A DNA stretch of 64,000 nucleotides from Brevibacterium linens ATCC 9172 (GCF_900169165.1 NZ_FXYY01000004.1:179731-243730); one strand, 5' to 3'. Counted from the first letter of the stretch, positions 28,037-37,536 are shown. Notes: a model not told the origin generated them from the letters alone. Made by a program: numbers and translations.

Positions 28037-29038
28037 TCAGTCCCAGCTGCCGAGGGCCCGCTCGGCGTTGCTCCACACGGCAGCGCACAGATCCTCTTCG
28101 CTCATTCCGCGCACCTCGGCGAGTTTCCGCGCCGTGATCGCCGTGAGGTAGGGACCGCCCGGCTTCCCCCGGTGCGGGTGCGGGGTGAGGAAGGGTGCGT
28201 CGGTCTCCGTCAGCAGCAGCTCCAGTGGAGCAGCCGCCGCGGCCCGCCGCAGTTCGTCGGCGTTCTTGAACGTGAGGTTGCCGGCGAAGGACATGTAGTA
28301 GCCTTCCGCGGCGCATTCGCGGGCCATTGCCTCGTCACCGGAGTAGCAGTGGAAGATCGTGACCTCGGGGGCGCCTTCCTCCTTGAGGATGCGCAGCACA
28401 TCGGCGTGTGCCTCCCGGTCGTGGATCTGCAGTGCACGTCCCGTGCGCTTGGCGATCTCGATATGGGCACGGAAGGAGCGCTGCTGTTCGGCGACGCCCT
28501 CCTCAGCTGTGCGGAAGTAGTCGAGACCGGTCTCCCCCACCACACGCATGCGCTCGTGCGAGGACACGAGCGATTCGATCTCGGTGAGCGCGTCGTCTAG
28601 CAGGCCATGTTCGGCCAGCCGCGGTGCCTCGTTGGGGTGCAGGGCGGCTCCGCCGATCATCCACGTCCGCCCCTCAGCAGGAGGGGCGGGCACTGTACGG
28701 GGGTCGGCCGCCTCGGCGGGGGAACCCACCTGCGTGACCGCCTCGGCGGGGGTGGCTGAGAATTGGGACGCCACGAGCGCTGTCGTCCACCGGGCTGCCG
28801 GCAGGTCGCAGCCGATCTGGACGATGCGACGGACCCCAGCCTCGGCGGCGGTGTCATGGAAGAAATCCAGCGTCGGGAACTCTTCGTCCGTCTCCGGGGT
28901 CACCTCGGGTTCGGGTTCGCCGGCGCCCAACGGCAGCCGCACACCCGTGCAGATGTCGAGGTGGGTGTGGGTGTCGACGATGGGATGAGCGAGCGGTTCG
29001 GGCACCGGTGGATAGGTTCCGGCGGCGCGCGAGGCCAT
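28037..29038 (-). CDS. TatD family metal-dependent DNase
   Basis: A 333-residue TIM-barrel hydrolase. The metal-binding start PIVDTHTHLDIC, the glutamate in RVVGETGLDYFRTAEEG, the histidines in ALQIHDREAHADVL and IFHCYSGDEAMARECA, and the aspartate in LLLTETDAPFLTPHPHRG complete the metal site. It is longer than usual TatD (about 265 aa). Part of the extra length is a linker around residues 95-125 with two AEA motifs (TPAEAV, SPAEAADP) that coincide with the recurrent GC motif. The ATG overlaps the metG stop by one base (TAATG), so the two are co-translated, and rpf follows as in other actinomycetes. Confidence 0.92.
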   Translation of the reverse strand: MASRAAGTYPPVPEPLAHPIVDTHTHLDICTGVRLPLGAGEPEPEVTPETDEEFPTLDFFHDTAAEAGVRRIVQIGCDLPAARWTTALVASQFSATPAEAVTQVGSPAEAADPRTVPAPPAEGRTWMIGGAALHPNEAPRLAEHGLLDDALTEIESLVSSHERMRVVGETGLDYFRTAEEGVAEQQRSFRAHIEIAKRTGRALQIHDREAHADVLRILKEEGAPEVTIFHCYSGDEAMARECAAEGYYMSFAGNLTFKNADELRRAAAAAPLELLLTETDAPFLTPHPHRGKPGGPYLTAITARKLAEVRGMSEEDLCAAVWSNAERALGSWD

Positions 29039-30753
29039 TATTCGGTCTCCTCCACGAACTTCGGGAACACGGGTTCGGGCTTCGGCAGGGGTGTGCCCGG
29101 CTCGAGCGGGAACCCGACGGCCGCGAACGACCGGGGATCCGCCTCGGCGGCGGCGATGCCATCGGCAGCGGCCTCGGCGACATTCGGCGCCAGGGCGGCC
29201 GAAGCGTAGGCGGCACCGGCGGCGACACCGATGCCCGCACCCGCGGATACGGCTCCCATCGCCTCGGCGCCGGATCCGGAATCGACGGCGGTCGGCAGGA
29301 CCTTCGCACCGGCCTCACCGACGCCTTCGGGCACACCGAGGAGGTCGAGGATCTTGCCCGCAGAATCGGGCATGACCGGCTGGATGAGGATGGAGATGAT
29401 GCGCACGACCTCGATCGTCACCCACAGCACGGTGGCCATGCGATCAGGCTCGGTCTTCTTCAGCTTCCACGGCTCCTGCGCGGAGAAGTAGCGGTTGGCC
29501 TCGGACAGCACCTTCCAGCAGGCCTCGACGTAGAGGTGGAGAGCCTGGGTGTCGACGTGACGTCGGGCGGTCTCCGGTACGGCCCGGGCGAGGGCGAGGA
29601 GCTTTTCATCTGCCTCGCTGAGTTCGCCTGGCTGCGGCACCTGGGCGTCGCAGTTCTTCTGGATCATCGACAGCGAACGCTGGGCGAGGTTGCCGTATTC
29701 GTTGGCGAGGTCGGAGTTCTTCCGGGTGATGATCGAGTCCTTCGTGTACGAACCGTCGTGGCCGTAGGAGAACTCACGGAAGAGGAAGAAGCGCAGGGTG
29801 TCCAGGCCGAAGGCGTCGACGAGGTCGAGGGGGTCGACGACGTTGCCGACGGACTTCGACATCTTCTCACCGGAGTTGAAGAGGAAGCCGTGGGCGTGGA
29901 CGCGCCCCGGCAGCTCGATGCCGGCGCTCATGAGGAACGCGGGCCAGTAGACCGAGTGGAAGCGGATGATGTCCTTGCCGATGATGTGGACGTCTGCGGG
30001 CCACCACTTCGCGAACTTCTCGTCGTCGTCCGGGAAACCGGCGGCGGTGATGTAGTTCGTCAGGGCGTCGATCCACACGTACATCACGTGCTTGTCGTTG
30101 CCGGGCACCGGCACGCCCCAGTCGAAGGTGGTGCGGGAGACGGAGAGGTCCTTGAGCCCGGAGGAGACGAACGAGGCGATCTCGTTGCGGCGGGAGTCCG
30201 GGCCGATGAACTCGGGGTGGTTCTTATACAGCTCGAGCAGCTTGTCCTGGTACTTCGAGAGGCGGAAGAAGTAGGACTCCTCTTCGGTCCAGGTCACCTC
30301 GGTGCGGGTTTCCTTGGACAGGCGGACGCCGTCGACGACTTCGGTTTCGTCGTCGGTGTAGAAGGCCTCGTCGCGCACGGAGTACCAGCCGGAGTACGTG
30401 TCGAGGTAGATGTCGCCGGCCTCTTCGAGCTTGCGCCAGATGGCCTGCGACGCAGTGTAGTGGTCGTCGTCGGTGGTGCGGATGAAACGGTCGAAGGTCG
30501 AGCCGAGGGCGAGTTGGGTGTCGCGGAAGTTCTTCGCGTTGTCGTCAGCGAGTTGCTTGGGGGTGATACCGAGCTTGTTCGCCGCCTGCAGCATCTTCAG
30601 TCCGTGCTCGTCCGTGCCGGTGCAGAAGAAGACATCATGATTGTCCAGTCGCTTGAACCGGGCGATCGTGTCGGCCGCAATGTACTCATAGGCATGCCCG
30701 ATGTGAATGGCCCCGTTGGGGTAGGCAATCGCTGTCGTCAAGTAGTAACCCAT
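29038..30753 (-). CDS. metG: Methionyl-tRNA synthetase
   Basis: MetRS charges initiator and elongator tRNA-Met. The class I HIGH motif appears in [15 protein letters not shown] near residue 15 and KMSKS in [17 protein letters not shown] near residue 295. The anticodon-binding domain ends with LDLLGVPE and [19 protein letters not shown]. The zinc knuckle found in some MetRS is not visible. Between about residues 485 and 545 an Ala/Gly-rich segment ([20 protein letters not shown]) interrupts the C-terminal end; it contains a copy of the GCCGAGGCGG motif read as AAAEADP. Such an insertion is unusual for this conserved enzyme. Confidence 0.95.
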   Translation of the reverse strand: MGYYLTTAIAYPNGAIHIGHAYEYIAADTIARFKRLDNHDVFFCTGTDEHGLKMLQAANKLGITPKQLADDNAKNFRDTQLALGSTFDRFIRTTDDDHYTASQAIWRKLEEAGDIYLDTYSGWYSVRDEAFYTDDETEVVDGVRLSKETRTEVTWTEEESYFFRLSKYQDKLLELYKNHPEFIGPDSRRNEIASFVSSGLKDLSVSRTTFDWGVPVPGNDKHVMYVWIDALTNYITAAGFPDDDEKFAKWWPADVHIIGKDIIRFHSVYWPAFLMSAGIELPGRVHAHGFLFNSGEKMSKSVGNVVDPLDLVDAFGLDTLRFFLFREFSYGHDGSYTKDSIITRKNSDLANEYGNLAQRSLSMIQKNCDAQVPQPGELSEADEKLLALARAVPETARRHVDTQALHLYVEACWKVLSEANRYFSAQEPWKLKKTEPDRMATVLWVTIEVVRIISILIQPVMPDSAGKILDLLGVPEGVGEAGAKVLPTAVDSGSGAEAMGAVSAGAGIGVAAGAAYASAALAPNVAEAAADGIAAAEADPRSFAAVGFPLEPGTPLPKPEPVFPKFVEETE

Positions 30754-30824
30754 AGGGAACTCAGTCTAAGGGACGCGGTGCGGCGGGCGCGCATGGGCGG
30801 GTGCGGGACCTTCGACCGCGAAAG

Positions 30825-30880
30825 CACCGTTTGAGTCGAATAGCCCCTGTTTGAACACGTGCTGTGCGCCTCAAACCGTG
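30825..30880. repeat. 56-bp palindromic repeat, copy 2 (family P56b)
   Basis: CACCGTTTGAGTCGAATAGC and GCTGTGCGCCTCAAACCGTG pair at 16 of 20 positions. It matches copy 1 (15625) and copy 3 (32208) in length and layout. Copies 2 and 3 bracket the DUF559/AbiEi-like gene. The flank CCGCGAAAG belongs to the 14-bp repeat type seen at 14866-15006. Confidence 0.85.
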
Positions 30881-30956
30881 TAGCCGCCGCTCTCGACTCC
30901 GCTGACAGCACTGCGCGGCTCCGTACGACGGGAGGAGGAGACACCGAGAGACGGAG

Positions 30957-32021
30957 TCAGCGAACAAGCCTATTGCGGCACCGCCCACGGAGCTCAGGAG
31001 CCTGGTGGAACAGTTTCTCACCGAACTGCTTCGGCGACTGGACCTCATTGAACTTGAAGCGCACTACTTTGTAACCCATCGCCAGCAGACGATTGTGCTG
31101 CCGGCTCTCCTTGTTCATGAGGTCGAAGCCTCCATCGACATATTTCTGAGATCCGTCCACATAGAGAGCTACCTGGTCCTCACGGAGAAGGAAATCGAGT
31201 CTCGTCAGCAGACGACCCCCGTCGAGGATTTCGATCTGTTGGGCAAAGTCACTCAGTCCGAGCAGATGCAGATTGAACGCCGCTCGGCTTTCCGCGTAGC
31301 TTTCGGAAAGGGGCGACGCAAGCCTTGCCAGCGTGGACGCAACCTTCTTTCCTTTGGCCAGACGTATGATCGGCTCCAGAAAGAGGTCGATCTGCATTTG
31401 GGGAACATCGCCGAGCAGAGTGGGCGGATACCCGAGTCTGAAAATGAGGTCCTCGTCGCCGCCGAGCATACGGCGACGGAGCACTTGTTCCATCGCTGCG
31501 AATCCGGCAGCGTTTCCGAGTTCGCTTCGAAGGTCCAGCGCAGTGCGAACCGGGGTCGTCACCCGCAGCCCGGCAACAGTGCAGATGTCTTCCGCCGCGA
31601 TCGTCCTGCGCCGACGCACCAGTTCACTGGTCCGCGTGCTCGCCGCCGGATGGAACACCGACACTGGCTGATCCGGCTCGTTGAACATCCCGATCCGGTG
31701 TAATCGCGCAGCTGAGACTCCGCATACGATGTCATCCGGGCGAAAGTGCGGATAGTGGATGATCTGCAGGCGTTTCAGATGTTCTTCATACCTGCGCGCC
31801 TGATCAGGTTCTCTGGTCAGGCCCGCTTCGTGTTGCTCAAGCCAGGCGATGTCCGTCGCGAAAACGGAGAACCGCTGGTGTGAGCTGACATTGCACCGTC
31901 GGATCACCGAATACACGCCTCGAGACAGCTTCTTCAGGCAGCAGTCCAACGCTCCTCTGATATCCGTCGTTGAGATTCCGACGTTCCGCAGGTCCTGAAA
32001 GTAAACGACATTGCTCTTCAT
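30957..32021 (-). CDS. AbiEi-like/DUF559 domain protein of unknown function
   Basis: A 354-residue protein. The N-terminal ~65 residues (FQDLRNVGISTTDIRGAL, LKKLSRGVYSVIRR) resemble the AbiEi-type winged-helix domain. The middle has DIVCGVSAARLHRIGM and GLRVTTPVRTALDL. The C-terminus looks like a DUF559/Vsr-type nuclease fold (LLTRLDFLLREDQVALYVDG, RQHNRLLAMGYKVVRFKFNE), with the Asp and Glu positions partly kept. ATG at 32021 chosen. Such proteins are frequent orphan genes in actinomycetes; a defence or toxin-antitoxin role is suspected, not shown. Base composition is visibly less GC-rich than the neighbours, and the gene sits between two P56b repeats, suggesting acquisition. Confidence 0.7.
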   Translation of the reverse strand: MKSNVVYFQDLRNVGISTTDIRGALDCCLKKLSRGVYSVIRRCNVSSHQRFSVFATDIAWLEQHEAGLTREPDQARRYEEHLKRLQIIHYPHFRPDDIVCGVSAARLHRIGMFNEPDQPVSVFHPAASTRTSELVRRRRTIAAEDICTVAGLRVTTPVRTALDLRSELGNAAGFAAMEQVLRRRMLGGDEDLIFRLGYPPTLLGDVPQMQIDLFLEPIIRLAKGKKVASTLARLASPLSESYAESRAAFNLHLLGLSDFAQQIEILDGGRLLTRLDFLLREDQVALYVDGSQKYVDGGFDLMNKESRQHNRLLAMGYKVVRFKFNEVQSPKQFGEKLFHQAPELRGRCRNRLVR

Positions 32022-32207
32022 GTCGCCACCATGTCGACATGCTGTCAGCGGCGACAAGACCCGATTCGAAGACTGTGGATACGACCCGAACGTCCACATG
32101 CGCAGGGTGGCTCAGTGAAGGTCGGATCAACAGCACGCTGAGCACGAGTCGCAACGCTGTTCCACTGCCCCTCACCGTCGGAATCGGTGGCTATTGACGC
32201 TGACGGC

Positions 32208-32263
32208 CCGGTTTGAGTCGAAAAGCACCTGTTTGAAACCGTGCTTTCTGACTCTAGGTGTGC
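32208..32263. repeat. 56-bp palindromic repeat, copy 3 (family P56b)
   Basis: The element runs from CCCGGTTTGAGTCGAAAAGC to GCTTTCTGACTCTAGGTGTG with the TTTGAAAC centre. It lies 51 bp before the end of rsmI and, with copy 2, brackets the DUF559/AbiEi-like gene. Between 32022 and this repeat no gene is seen, only the presumed promoter of the DUF559 gene. Confidence 0.8.
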
Positions 32264-32314
32264 CGCAGCAATCCACAACGGAAAACGTTCAAGTCACGGC
32301 CACGCTCGCCCACG

Positions 32315-33319
32315 TCACTCGCGGTGGAGCCAGGCCTCGTAGACATCGCGCTTGGACAGGCCGAACTTCTTCGCCACCTGCCCGGCCGCATCCTTGGCAC
32401 GTACTCCGGAGTCGACCAGTGCGCTGACCTCGCCGAGGTGGTCCTCCGGAGCCGTTTCGACCTCGGTGGCGCCGGCGAGCACAAGGGTCAGCTCCCCGCG
32501 CAGTCCTCCAGCGGCCCGATCGCGCAGTGAACCGACGGTTCCGCGCAGAGTCTCCTCGTAGGTCTTCGTCAGCTCACGGCTGATGGCCATGGGCCGGTCG
32601 GCGCCGATGATCTCGGCGAAGTCGTCCATCGCATCGGCGATGCGGTGCGGACTTTCGAAGAAGACCACCGTCCGCTTCTCGGCCTTGAGCTCGGTCAGCA
32701 GGGTCTTGCGCTGCCCGGACTTGCGCGGCAGGAACCCTTCGAAGCTGAACCGATCGCTCGGCAGTCCCGAGACCGCGAGTGCCATGAGCACCGCGGACGG
32801 CCCCGGTGTCGAGGTGATCGGAAGTCCTGCCTCGGCGCAGGCCCTGACCACGCGGTAGCCGGGGTCGGATACGGCGGGCATTCCCGCGTCGGAGAGCAGA
32901 ACAACGGTCTCACCAGCGGCGATGATGTCGACGAGTTCGGGGGCGCGGTGGCCCTCGTTGTGGTCGAAGACGCTGATGACACGCTTCGTGTGCGTGAGGT
33001 TGAGCCGCTGCGCGAGCGATAGGAACCGACGCGTGTCCTCGGCGGCGATGACATCGGCAGTTTCGATGGCCTCCCGCATCCGCGGGCTCGCATCGCCGAG
33101 GTTGCCGATCGGAGTCCCGACCAGGATCAGTCGGCCGCCGGTGAGGTTCGGACCGAATCTTGGCCCCGCGTCATCGGTCAGGTCGATGTCGTCGGACGGC
33201 GCCGCCTCGGCGAGGTTGTCGTCGGCTCCGTGGCCGGCCGCCTCCGTGGGGTCCTCGTCTGAGGCCGGATCCGCGTCTGAGGTGAACTCAGAGTTCGGAT
33301 TCGAGGAATCCTCGGTCAC
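32315..33319 (-). CDS. rsmI: 16S rRNA (cytidine-1402-2'-O)-methyltransferase RsmI
   Basis: RsmI methylates C1402 of 16S rRNA in the decoding centre. After an acidic N-terminal extension of about 55 residues (rich in Asp/Glu/Ala) the tetrapyrrole-methylase fold begins at LILVGTPIGNLGDASPRM. AEDTRRFLSL, VLLSDAGMPAVSDPGYR, TPGPSAVLMALAVSGLPSDR and VFFESPHRI are characteristic. The extension contains NLAEAAPSDD, another in-frame copy of the GC motif. It overlaps the downstream DUF4190-type gene by 4 bp; the divergent pmt gene beyond the DUF4190 set follows common actinobacterial order. Confidence 0.95.
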   Translation of the reverse strand: MTEDSSNPNSEFTSDADPASDEDPTEAAGHGADDNLAEAAPSDDIDLTDDAGPRFGPNLTGGRLILVGTPIGNLGDASPRMREAIETADVIAAEDTRRFLSLAQRLNLTHTKRVISVFDHNEGHRAPELVDIIAAGETVVLLSDAGMPAVSDPGYRVVRACAEAGLPITSTPGPSAVLMALAVSGLPSDRFSFEGFLPRKSGQRKTLLTELKAEKRTVVFFESPHRIADAMDDFAEIIGADRPMAISRELTKTYEETLRGTVGSLRDRAAGGLRGELTLVLAGATEVETAPEDHLGEVSALVDSGVRAKDAAGQVAKKFGLSKRDVYEAWLHRE

Positions 33320-33747
33320 GAAGCCCCTTCAGCAGCGAAGATCAGCGCGAACATCCCGAGGTAGAGGAGGATCATGAAGACCCAGAAGAGGATCCAGAGG
33401 ATGGTGCCGATGTAGCCGACCCACAGAGCCGCGATCGCCATGCCGTCGCCGCGCTCACCGCGTTCCTTGATCTGCTTGCGGGCGATGTGGCCCATGATGA
33501 TGCCGGCGATGCCGCCGATGAAGACCGACGAGATGACACCGAAGATCGAGGCGCACATGCCGACGATAGCCAGCACGTTCGTCGGCGGAAGCTGCTGGTA
33601 CACATAACCGGGACCGCCGGCGTACTGCGCATTGGCCGCGTAGGCGTTGTTCTGGCTGTACGACTGGGCACTGTATGAGCTGCCCGCGTTCGACTGGGGC
33701 TGCTGGTAGTACATGTCCGGATTGTTCCAGTTGTTCTGGCTGCTCAT
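33316..33747 (-). CDS. DUF4190-type membrane protein, paralogue 1
   Basis: A 143-residue protein with a Gln/Asn/Ser/Tyr-rich N-terminal half (YYQQPQSNAGSSYSAQSYSQ) and two hydrophobic helix regions. The loop GHIARKQIKERGERGDGMAI between them is the DUF4190 hallmark. Function unknown; the family is common in actinomycetes and Firmicutes. Its ATG is 7-8 bases after an AAGGAGAC ribosome site, and its end overlaps rsmI by 4 bp. It is the first of three related genes in a row. Confidence 0.8.
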   Translation of the reverse strand: MSSQNNWNNPDMYYQQPQSNAGSSYSAQSYSQNNAYAANAQYAGGPGYVYQQLPPTNVLAIVGMCASIFGVISSVFIGGIAGIIMGHIARKQIKERGERGDGMAIAALWVGYIGTILWILFWVFMILLYLGMFALIFAAEGAS

Positions 33748-33903
33748 AGCGAAGTCTCCTTGTGGTTGCCTTCAACGGTACAGAGTCGTCGGTGGCGGCA
33801 AAAGGTGGGGCGGTTACAGGTCAATCACAGTTGGGGATGCGGGCCGTGGGATGGGGTGCCGGTTCTGCCTTGCCGGGGCGGGCTCCCCCGAAGGGTTGCG
33901 GCA

Positions 33904-34383
33904 TCAGCTGACGGTTCCTCCTCCGGCGGTGATCGCCGCGCCGATCATGAGGGCGATGACGCCGAAGTAGATCAGCCAGAACGCAACCCAGAAGAGCACG
34001 CTCAGGTAGCTCAACCACAGCCCGGCGACGGCCATTCCGTTGCCGCGTTCACCGCGAGCTTTGATCTGCGAGCGGGCTATATGGCCGAAGATGATGCCGA
34101 CGATGCCGAGGAGGAAGAACGTGGAGATGATCGAGATGAGGCCGAGCACCAGCGCGACGATCGACGAGGAGTTCGTCGGCGCCACCTGTTGGTAGACGAC
34201 GACCGGAGCCCGATTTCCGTAGGTCACCGGCGCCTGAACCAAGGCAGGCGCGTGGACCGGTGCGGGCGAGTGAACCGGTGCGGGCGAATGGACCGGTGCG
34301 GGCGAATGGACCGCGACGGGGGCGTGGACCGAACCGTTCGATCCGGTGCAGGTGTTCCCGAGGGGCAGTACGCGAGTGTTCAT
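33904..34383 (-). CDS. DUF4190-type membrane protein, paralogue 2
   Basis: A 159-residue relative of the flanking genes. The membrane part (SSSIVALVLGLISIISTFFL, loop GHIARSQIKARGERGNGMAV) aligns closely with paralogue 1. The N-terminal half differs: it holds four VHSPAP/VHAPA units encoded by an 18-bp tandem repeat (about 34250-34325), so it is Pro/Val/His-rich instead of Gln-rich. The true start is uncertain because the first ~20 residues are unremarkable. Confidence 0.75.
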   Translation of the reverse strand: MNTRVLPLGNTCTGSNGSVHAPVAVHSPAPVHSPAPVHSPAPVHAPALVQAPVTYGNRAPVVVYQQVAPTNSSSIVALVLGLISIISTFFLLGIVGIIFGHIARSQIKARGERGNGMAVAGLWLSYLSVLFWVAFWLIYFGVIALMIGAAITAGGGTVS

Positions 34384-34579
34384 GTCCGTTCCGTTCCGCT
34401 GGCTGTCGTTGATCGTCAGGTCTGTTCCGGGCCGTCTTCAACGGTTGGCCCGATGTCTGAGATCAACGCTACCCACGTGCGGCGAGCGCGGTGGCCGAAT
34501 CGTGTTGCAGTCCTGCACCACGCGTTGCAGAACACCCCCGACGTCAAGGTCAACAGTTCCGCCCTTGACGGCGACCCGG

Positions 34580-35239
34580 TCAGCTGCCCGCAACCGCACC
34601 TAAAATGGCGAAGAAGCTGACTCCGAAGATTCCGACGATGACGAGAGGCACCACCAGTGCGAGCCCGATAGTCACATAGCCGATCACAAGTCCGGCAATG
34701 CCCTGTCCGCGGCCTTCTTGGCCCGTGCGTTTAATCTGAGACAACCCTATGTGTCCAAAAATTACGGCAAGAATCGGGGCAACCCCGATGATCATCGCCA
34801 ATACGACGAAGATGAACGCGATGAGAGGAAGGATAGAAGTCAGTACAGCCAGCAGAATACAGATTAATTCGCCGACGACACCGATGATTCCCATCCACAT
34901 TGACCACACGGCCATTCCATTCGACGCGGACCGAACCATCACCGGCGGTGCACCATACGTCACCGGCTGGCTGTAACCGCCCTGTTGAACGTAGCCATTG
35001 TATGAGTTGGGCTGGCTATAACCAGCCAGCTGGTTATTTGTTCCCGATTGACCGTAGGCCCTCGGCTGACTATATCCAGCCTGCCCCGAACCGTACTGGC
35101 CCGCGCCGGATCCATACTGACCGGACTGTCCCTGACCGTACTGCGGCTGGGATCCGTAGTTGTTGTTGAACTGCTGCGAGCCGACCTGGGGAGGGTCGCT
35201 CGGGCGGTAGTTGGGGTTGTTCGACACGTTGTGCACCAT
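34580..35239 (-). CDS. DUF4190-type membrane protein, paralogue 3
   Basis: The largest of the three (219 aa). Residues 1-95 are an intrinsically disordered Gln/Gly/Tyr/Ser region with YGSGQAGYSQP-like repeats. They are followed by three hydrophobic stretches and the loop GHIGLSQIKRTGQEGRGQGI. Compared with paralogues 1 and 2 an additional hydrophobic segment is present before the hallmark loop. It starts with GTG or ATG at 35239 facing the pmt gene. DNA here is less GC-rich than the window average. Confidence 0.75.
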   Translation of the reverse strand: MVHNVSNNPNYRPSDPPQVGSQQFNNNYGSQPQYGQGQSGQYGSGAGQYGSGQAGYSQPRAYGQSGTNNQLAGYSQPNSYNGYVQQGGYSQPVTYGAPPVMVRSASNGMAVWSMWMGIIGVVGELICILLAVLTSILPLIAFIFVVLAMIIGVAPILAVIFGHIGLSQIKRTGQEGRGQGIAGLVIGYVTIGLALVVPLVIVGIFGVSFFAILGAVAGS

Positions 35240-35413
35240 TCGCTCTGACTCCGGCTGTCTCCCACTACTCTAGTGATGCGCAGTGGCGAATGCCCAAGAA
35301 TCCTGCTCAAGGTGCCGAACCTCATGCCCGGCCCGACTGCCCGTCAACAACCGCTGCCGTTCCTGCGGGTCGCATGAGAACCCCGCCCGCCGAGATCTCT
35401 AAACTGGACTCCG

Positions 35414-37534
35414 ATGACACACACCGCAGACTCCCCGGCCCCCACCCGGCGCATCGCCCGCGAGCGCCTGGCGAGGAAACGCGAAAAGGTGCGTGCCGGC
35501 GCCGCTGCGATGCGCCGCGAAACCTTCCACGCCGGCATGTGGGCCACCCGCGCACCGCTGTGGATGTGGCCCGCCCTGCTCGTCATCACCGGAATCGGTG
35601 CGGCCCTGCGCTTCTTCCGCCTCGACTTCCCGCACCGCCTGATCTTCGACGAGACCTACTACGTCAAGGACGGCTACTCGGTCTTCAACTTCGGCTACGA
35701 ACGCTCCTGGCCCGAGAACGCCGACGATTCCTTCAACGCCGGCGACCCCAGCGTCATCGAGCCCACCCCCGAATACGTCGTCCACCCACCCCTGGGCAAA
35801 TGGCTCATCGGGTGGGGCATCGACGTCTTCGGCGCCGACGATTCATTCGGCTGGCGCTTCACCGTGGCGATCATCGGCACCCTGACGATCTTCTTCCTCG
35901 GCGTCATCGCGTGGAAGCTCTTCCGTTCGGCATTCTTCGCCTGCGTCGCGGCCGGCCTGCTCGCCATCGACGGCGAGCACTTCGTCCACTCCCGCACGAG
36001 CCTGCTCGACATCGTGCTCATGGCCTTCGTCCTCCTCGCCTTCTTCTTCATCCTCCTCGACCGCGAGCAGGTGACGAAGCGCCTGGCCAGCTGGACCCAG
36101 CGCACCGCGGAGATCGACAGCTTCGCACCGGCCCTCCCACAGCAGAATCCAGATCCCCTCGCCGAGGCGGCCGCCACTCCCCCACCGACCACCGCCGAGG
36201 CGGCCGTCTCCACCTCATCCTCCCCATCAAAGGTTCCCCGAACCTTCCCGCCCGAACTCAGTGAGTCGATCTCCGCCGCCCCCGTCACCGAGGCGGCCCC
36301 GCCCACCGCAGCCGCCCGACGTCGGCGTCGGCGTCGGACCAGGTCAAGGGACGTGATCAACTTCGGGCCCCGCCTCGGCGCGCGTCCCTGGATCTTCGCG
36401 GCAGGGATCAGCCTCGGCCTGGCTACGGGAGTGAAGTGGTCGGGTCTGTATGCGCTGGCGGTGTTCGGGATTCTGCTCGTGCTGTGGGATGTGCATTCGC
36501 GGTCTCGGGCCGGGGTTGTGCATCCGTGGCTGGGGATGCTCATCCGCGACAGCATCCCGTCGTTCTGCAAGCTCGTGCCGATCGCGCTCGTGACCTATGT
36601 GGCGTGCTGGACGGGGTGGATCCGGTCGGATGACGCGTGGGACAGGCAGTGGGCTGCGGAGAATTTCGGCTGGTGGAGTGCGCTGCCGAAGTGGTTGGAC
36701 TGGCTGCCGTCGTTGGCGCACTACCACTACACGGCGTACTCGTTCCACGTCGGGCTGGACTCGGAACATCCGTACATGTCGAACCCGTGGGGTTGGATCG
36801 TGCAGTGGCGGCCGACGTCGTTCTACTACGAGTCCTACGACAAGGGCGATATGGGGTGCACGGTCGCGAAGTGCTCGTCGGCGATCACCTCGGTGGGCAA
36901 CCCTGTGGTCTGGGGCTTGGCCGCGTTGGCTGTGCTCGTCTGCCTCGTCGTGTGGATCATCCGCCGCGACGTCCGCCCGGCCGTCATCCTCGCCGGCCTC
37001 GCCGCGACCTGGCTGCCGTGGTTCGCCTACCAGGAGCGGACGATCTTCACCTTCTACACCATCGTCATGGTGCCCTTCGTCGTGTTGGCCGTGACCTACT
37101 GTCTGACTCTGGTGTGGGGCCGGGTGCCTGTGAATGGTCGAGCGCCCGCTCATGGTCGAGCGCCCGGGGGCGGGCAAGCGAACGTGACCGGGCACGCGGC
37201 CGAGCACCGAGGCGATCCGCCGCCTGCTGGCCGTGGGCCGTCGGCGTCGGCATCGGCGGCGGCCGACCGAACGCCGTCGGCGCCCGCGGCGTCGGCGGCC
37301 GACCGAACGCCGTCGGCGCCCGCGGCGTCGGCGGCCGACCGAACGCCGGCAGGGTCCGCGGCGAAGCAGCGATTCGCACGGATCTCCGCGGCTCTGTTTG
37401 CCAGGCGGCTGAGCGTCGGCCTGTTCCTCGTCGCGGCGATCCTCGCATTCGCCTACTTCTGGCCCATCTACACCGGCGAGGTCATCCCGTTCTCGGCCTG
37501 GAACAACCGTATGTGGAACATCACCTGGCGCTGA
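35414..37534 (+). CDS. pmt: Protein O-mannosyltransferase (PMT family)
   Basis: A membrane GT-C enzyme that transfers mannose from polyprenyl-phosphate-mannose to secreted proteins. The acidic catalytic pair is in RLIFDETYYVKDGYSVF near residue 75. HPPLGKWLIGWGIDVFGADD and WRFTVAIIGTLTIF follow, and QWRPTSFYYESYD and FAYQERTIFTFYTIVMVPF lie in the later half. Two disordered insertions break the 706-residue chain: residues ~234-312, with AEAA three times (the recurrent GC motif) and a run of seven arginines, and ~565-652, with a 12-residue tandem repeat (DRTPSAPAASAA). The core family length is about 500-520. A terminator follows. Confidence 0.92.
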   Translation: MTHTADSPAPTRRIARERLARKREKVRAGAAAMRRETFHAGMWATRAPLWMWPALLVITGIGAALRFFRLDFPHRLIFDETYYVKDGYSVFNFGYERSWPENADDSFNAGDPSVIEPTPEYVVHPPLGKWLIGWGIDVFGADDSFGWRFTVAIIGTLTIFFLGVIAWKLFRSAFFACVAAGLLAIDGEHFVHSRTSLLDIVLMAFVLLAFFFILLDREQVTKRLASWTQRTAEIDSFAPALPQQNPDPLAEAAATPPPTTAEAAVSTSSSPSKVPRTFPPELSESISAAPVTEAAPPTAAARRRRRRRTRSRDVINFGPRLGARPWIFAAGISLGLATGVKWSGLYALAVFGILLVLWDVHSRSRAGVVHPWLGMLIRDSIPSFCKLVPIALVTYVACWTGWIRSDDAWDRQWAAENFGWWSALPKWLDWLPSLAHYHYTAYSFHVGLDSEHPYMSNPWGWIVQWRPTSFYYESYDKGDMGCTVAKCSSAITSVGNPVVWGLAALAVLVCLVVWIIRRDVRPAVILAGLAATWLPWFAYQERTIFTFYTIVMVPFVVLAVTYCLTLVWGRVPVNGRAPAHGRAPGGGQANVTGHAAEHRGDPPPAGRGPSASASAAADRTPSAPAASAADRTPSAPAASAADRTPAGSAAKQRFARISAALFARRLSVGLFLVAAILAFAYFWPIYTGEVIPFSAWNNRMWNITWR
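37262..37350 (+). repeat. 36-bp tandem repeat inside pmt
   Basis: Two full 36-bp units and a partial third (GCCGACCGAACGCCGTCGGC followed by GCCCGCGGCGTCGGCG) encode a 12-residue repeat in a cytoplasmic or extracellular linker of the mannosyltransferase. Period is a multiple of three, so variation in copy number would keep the frame. Confidence 0.9.
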
Positions 37535-37536
37535 GT

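Noticed and set aside
29231..29491. Small plus-strand frames opposite metG
   Set aside because: Arg/Pro-rich shadows of metG with no motifs.
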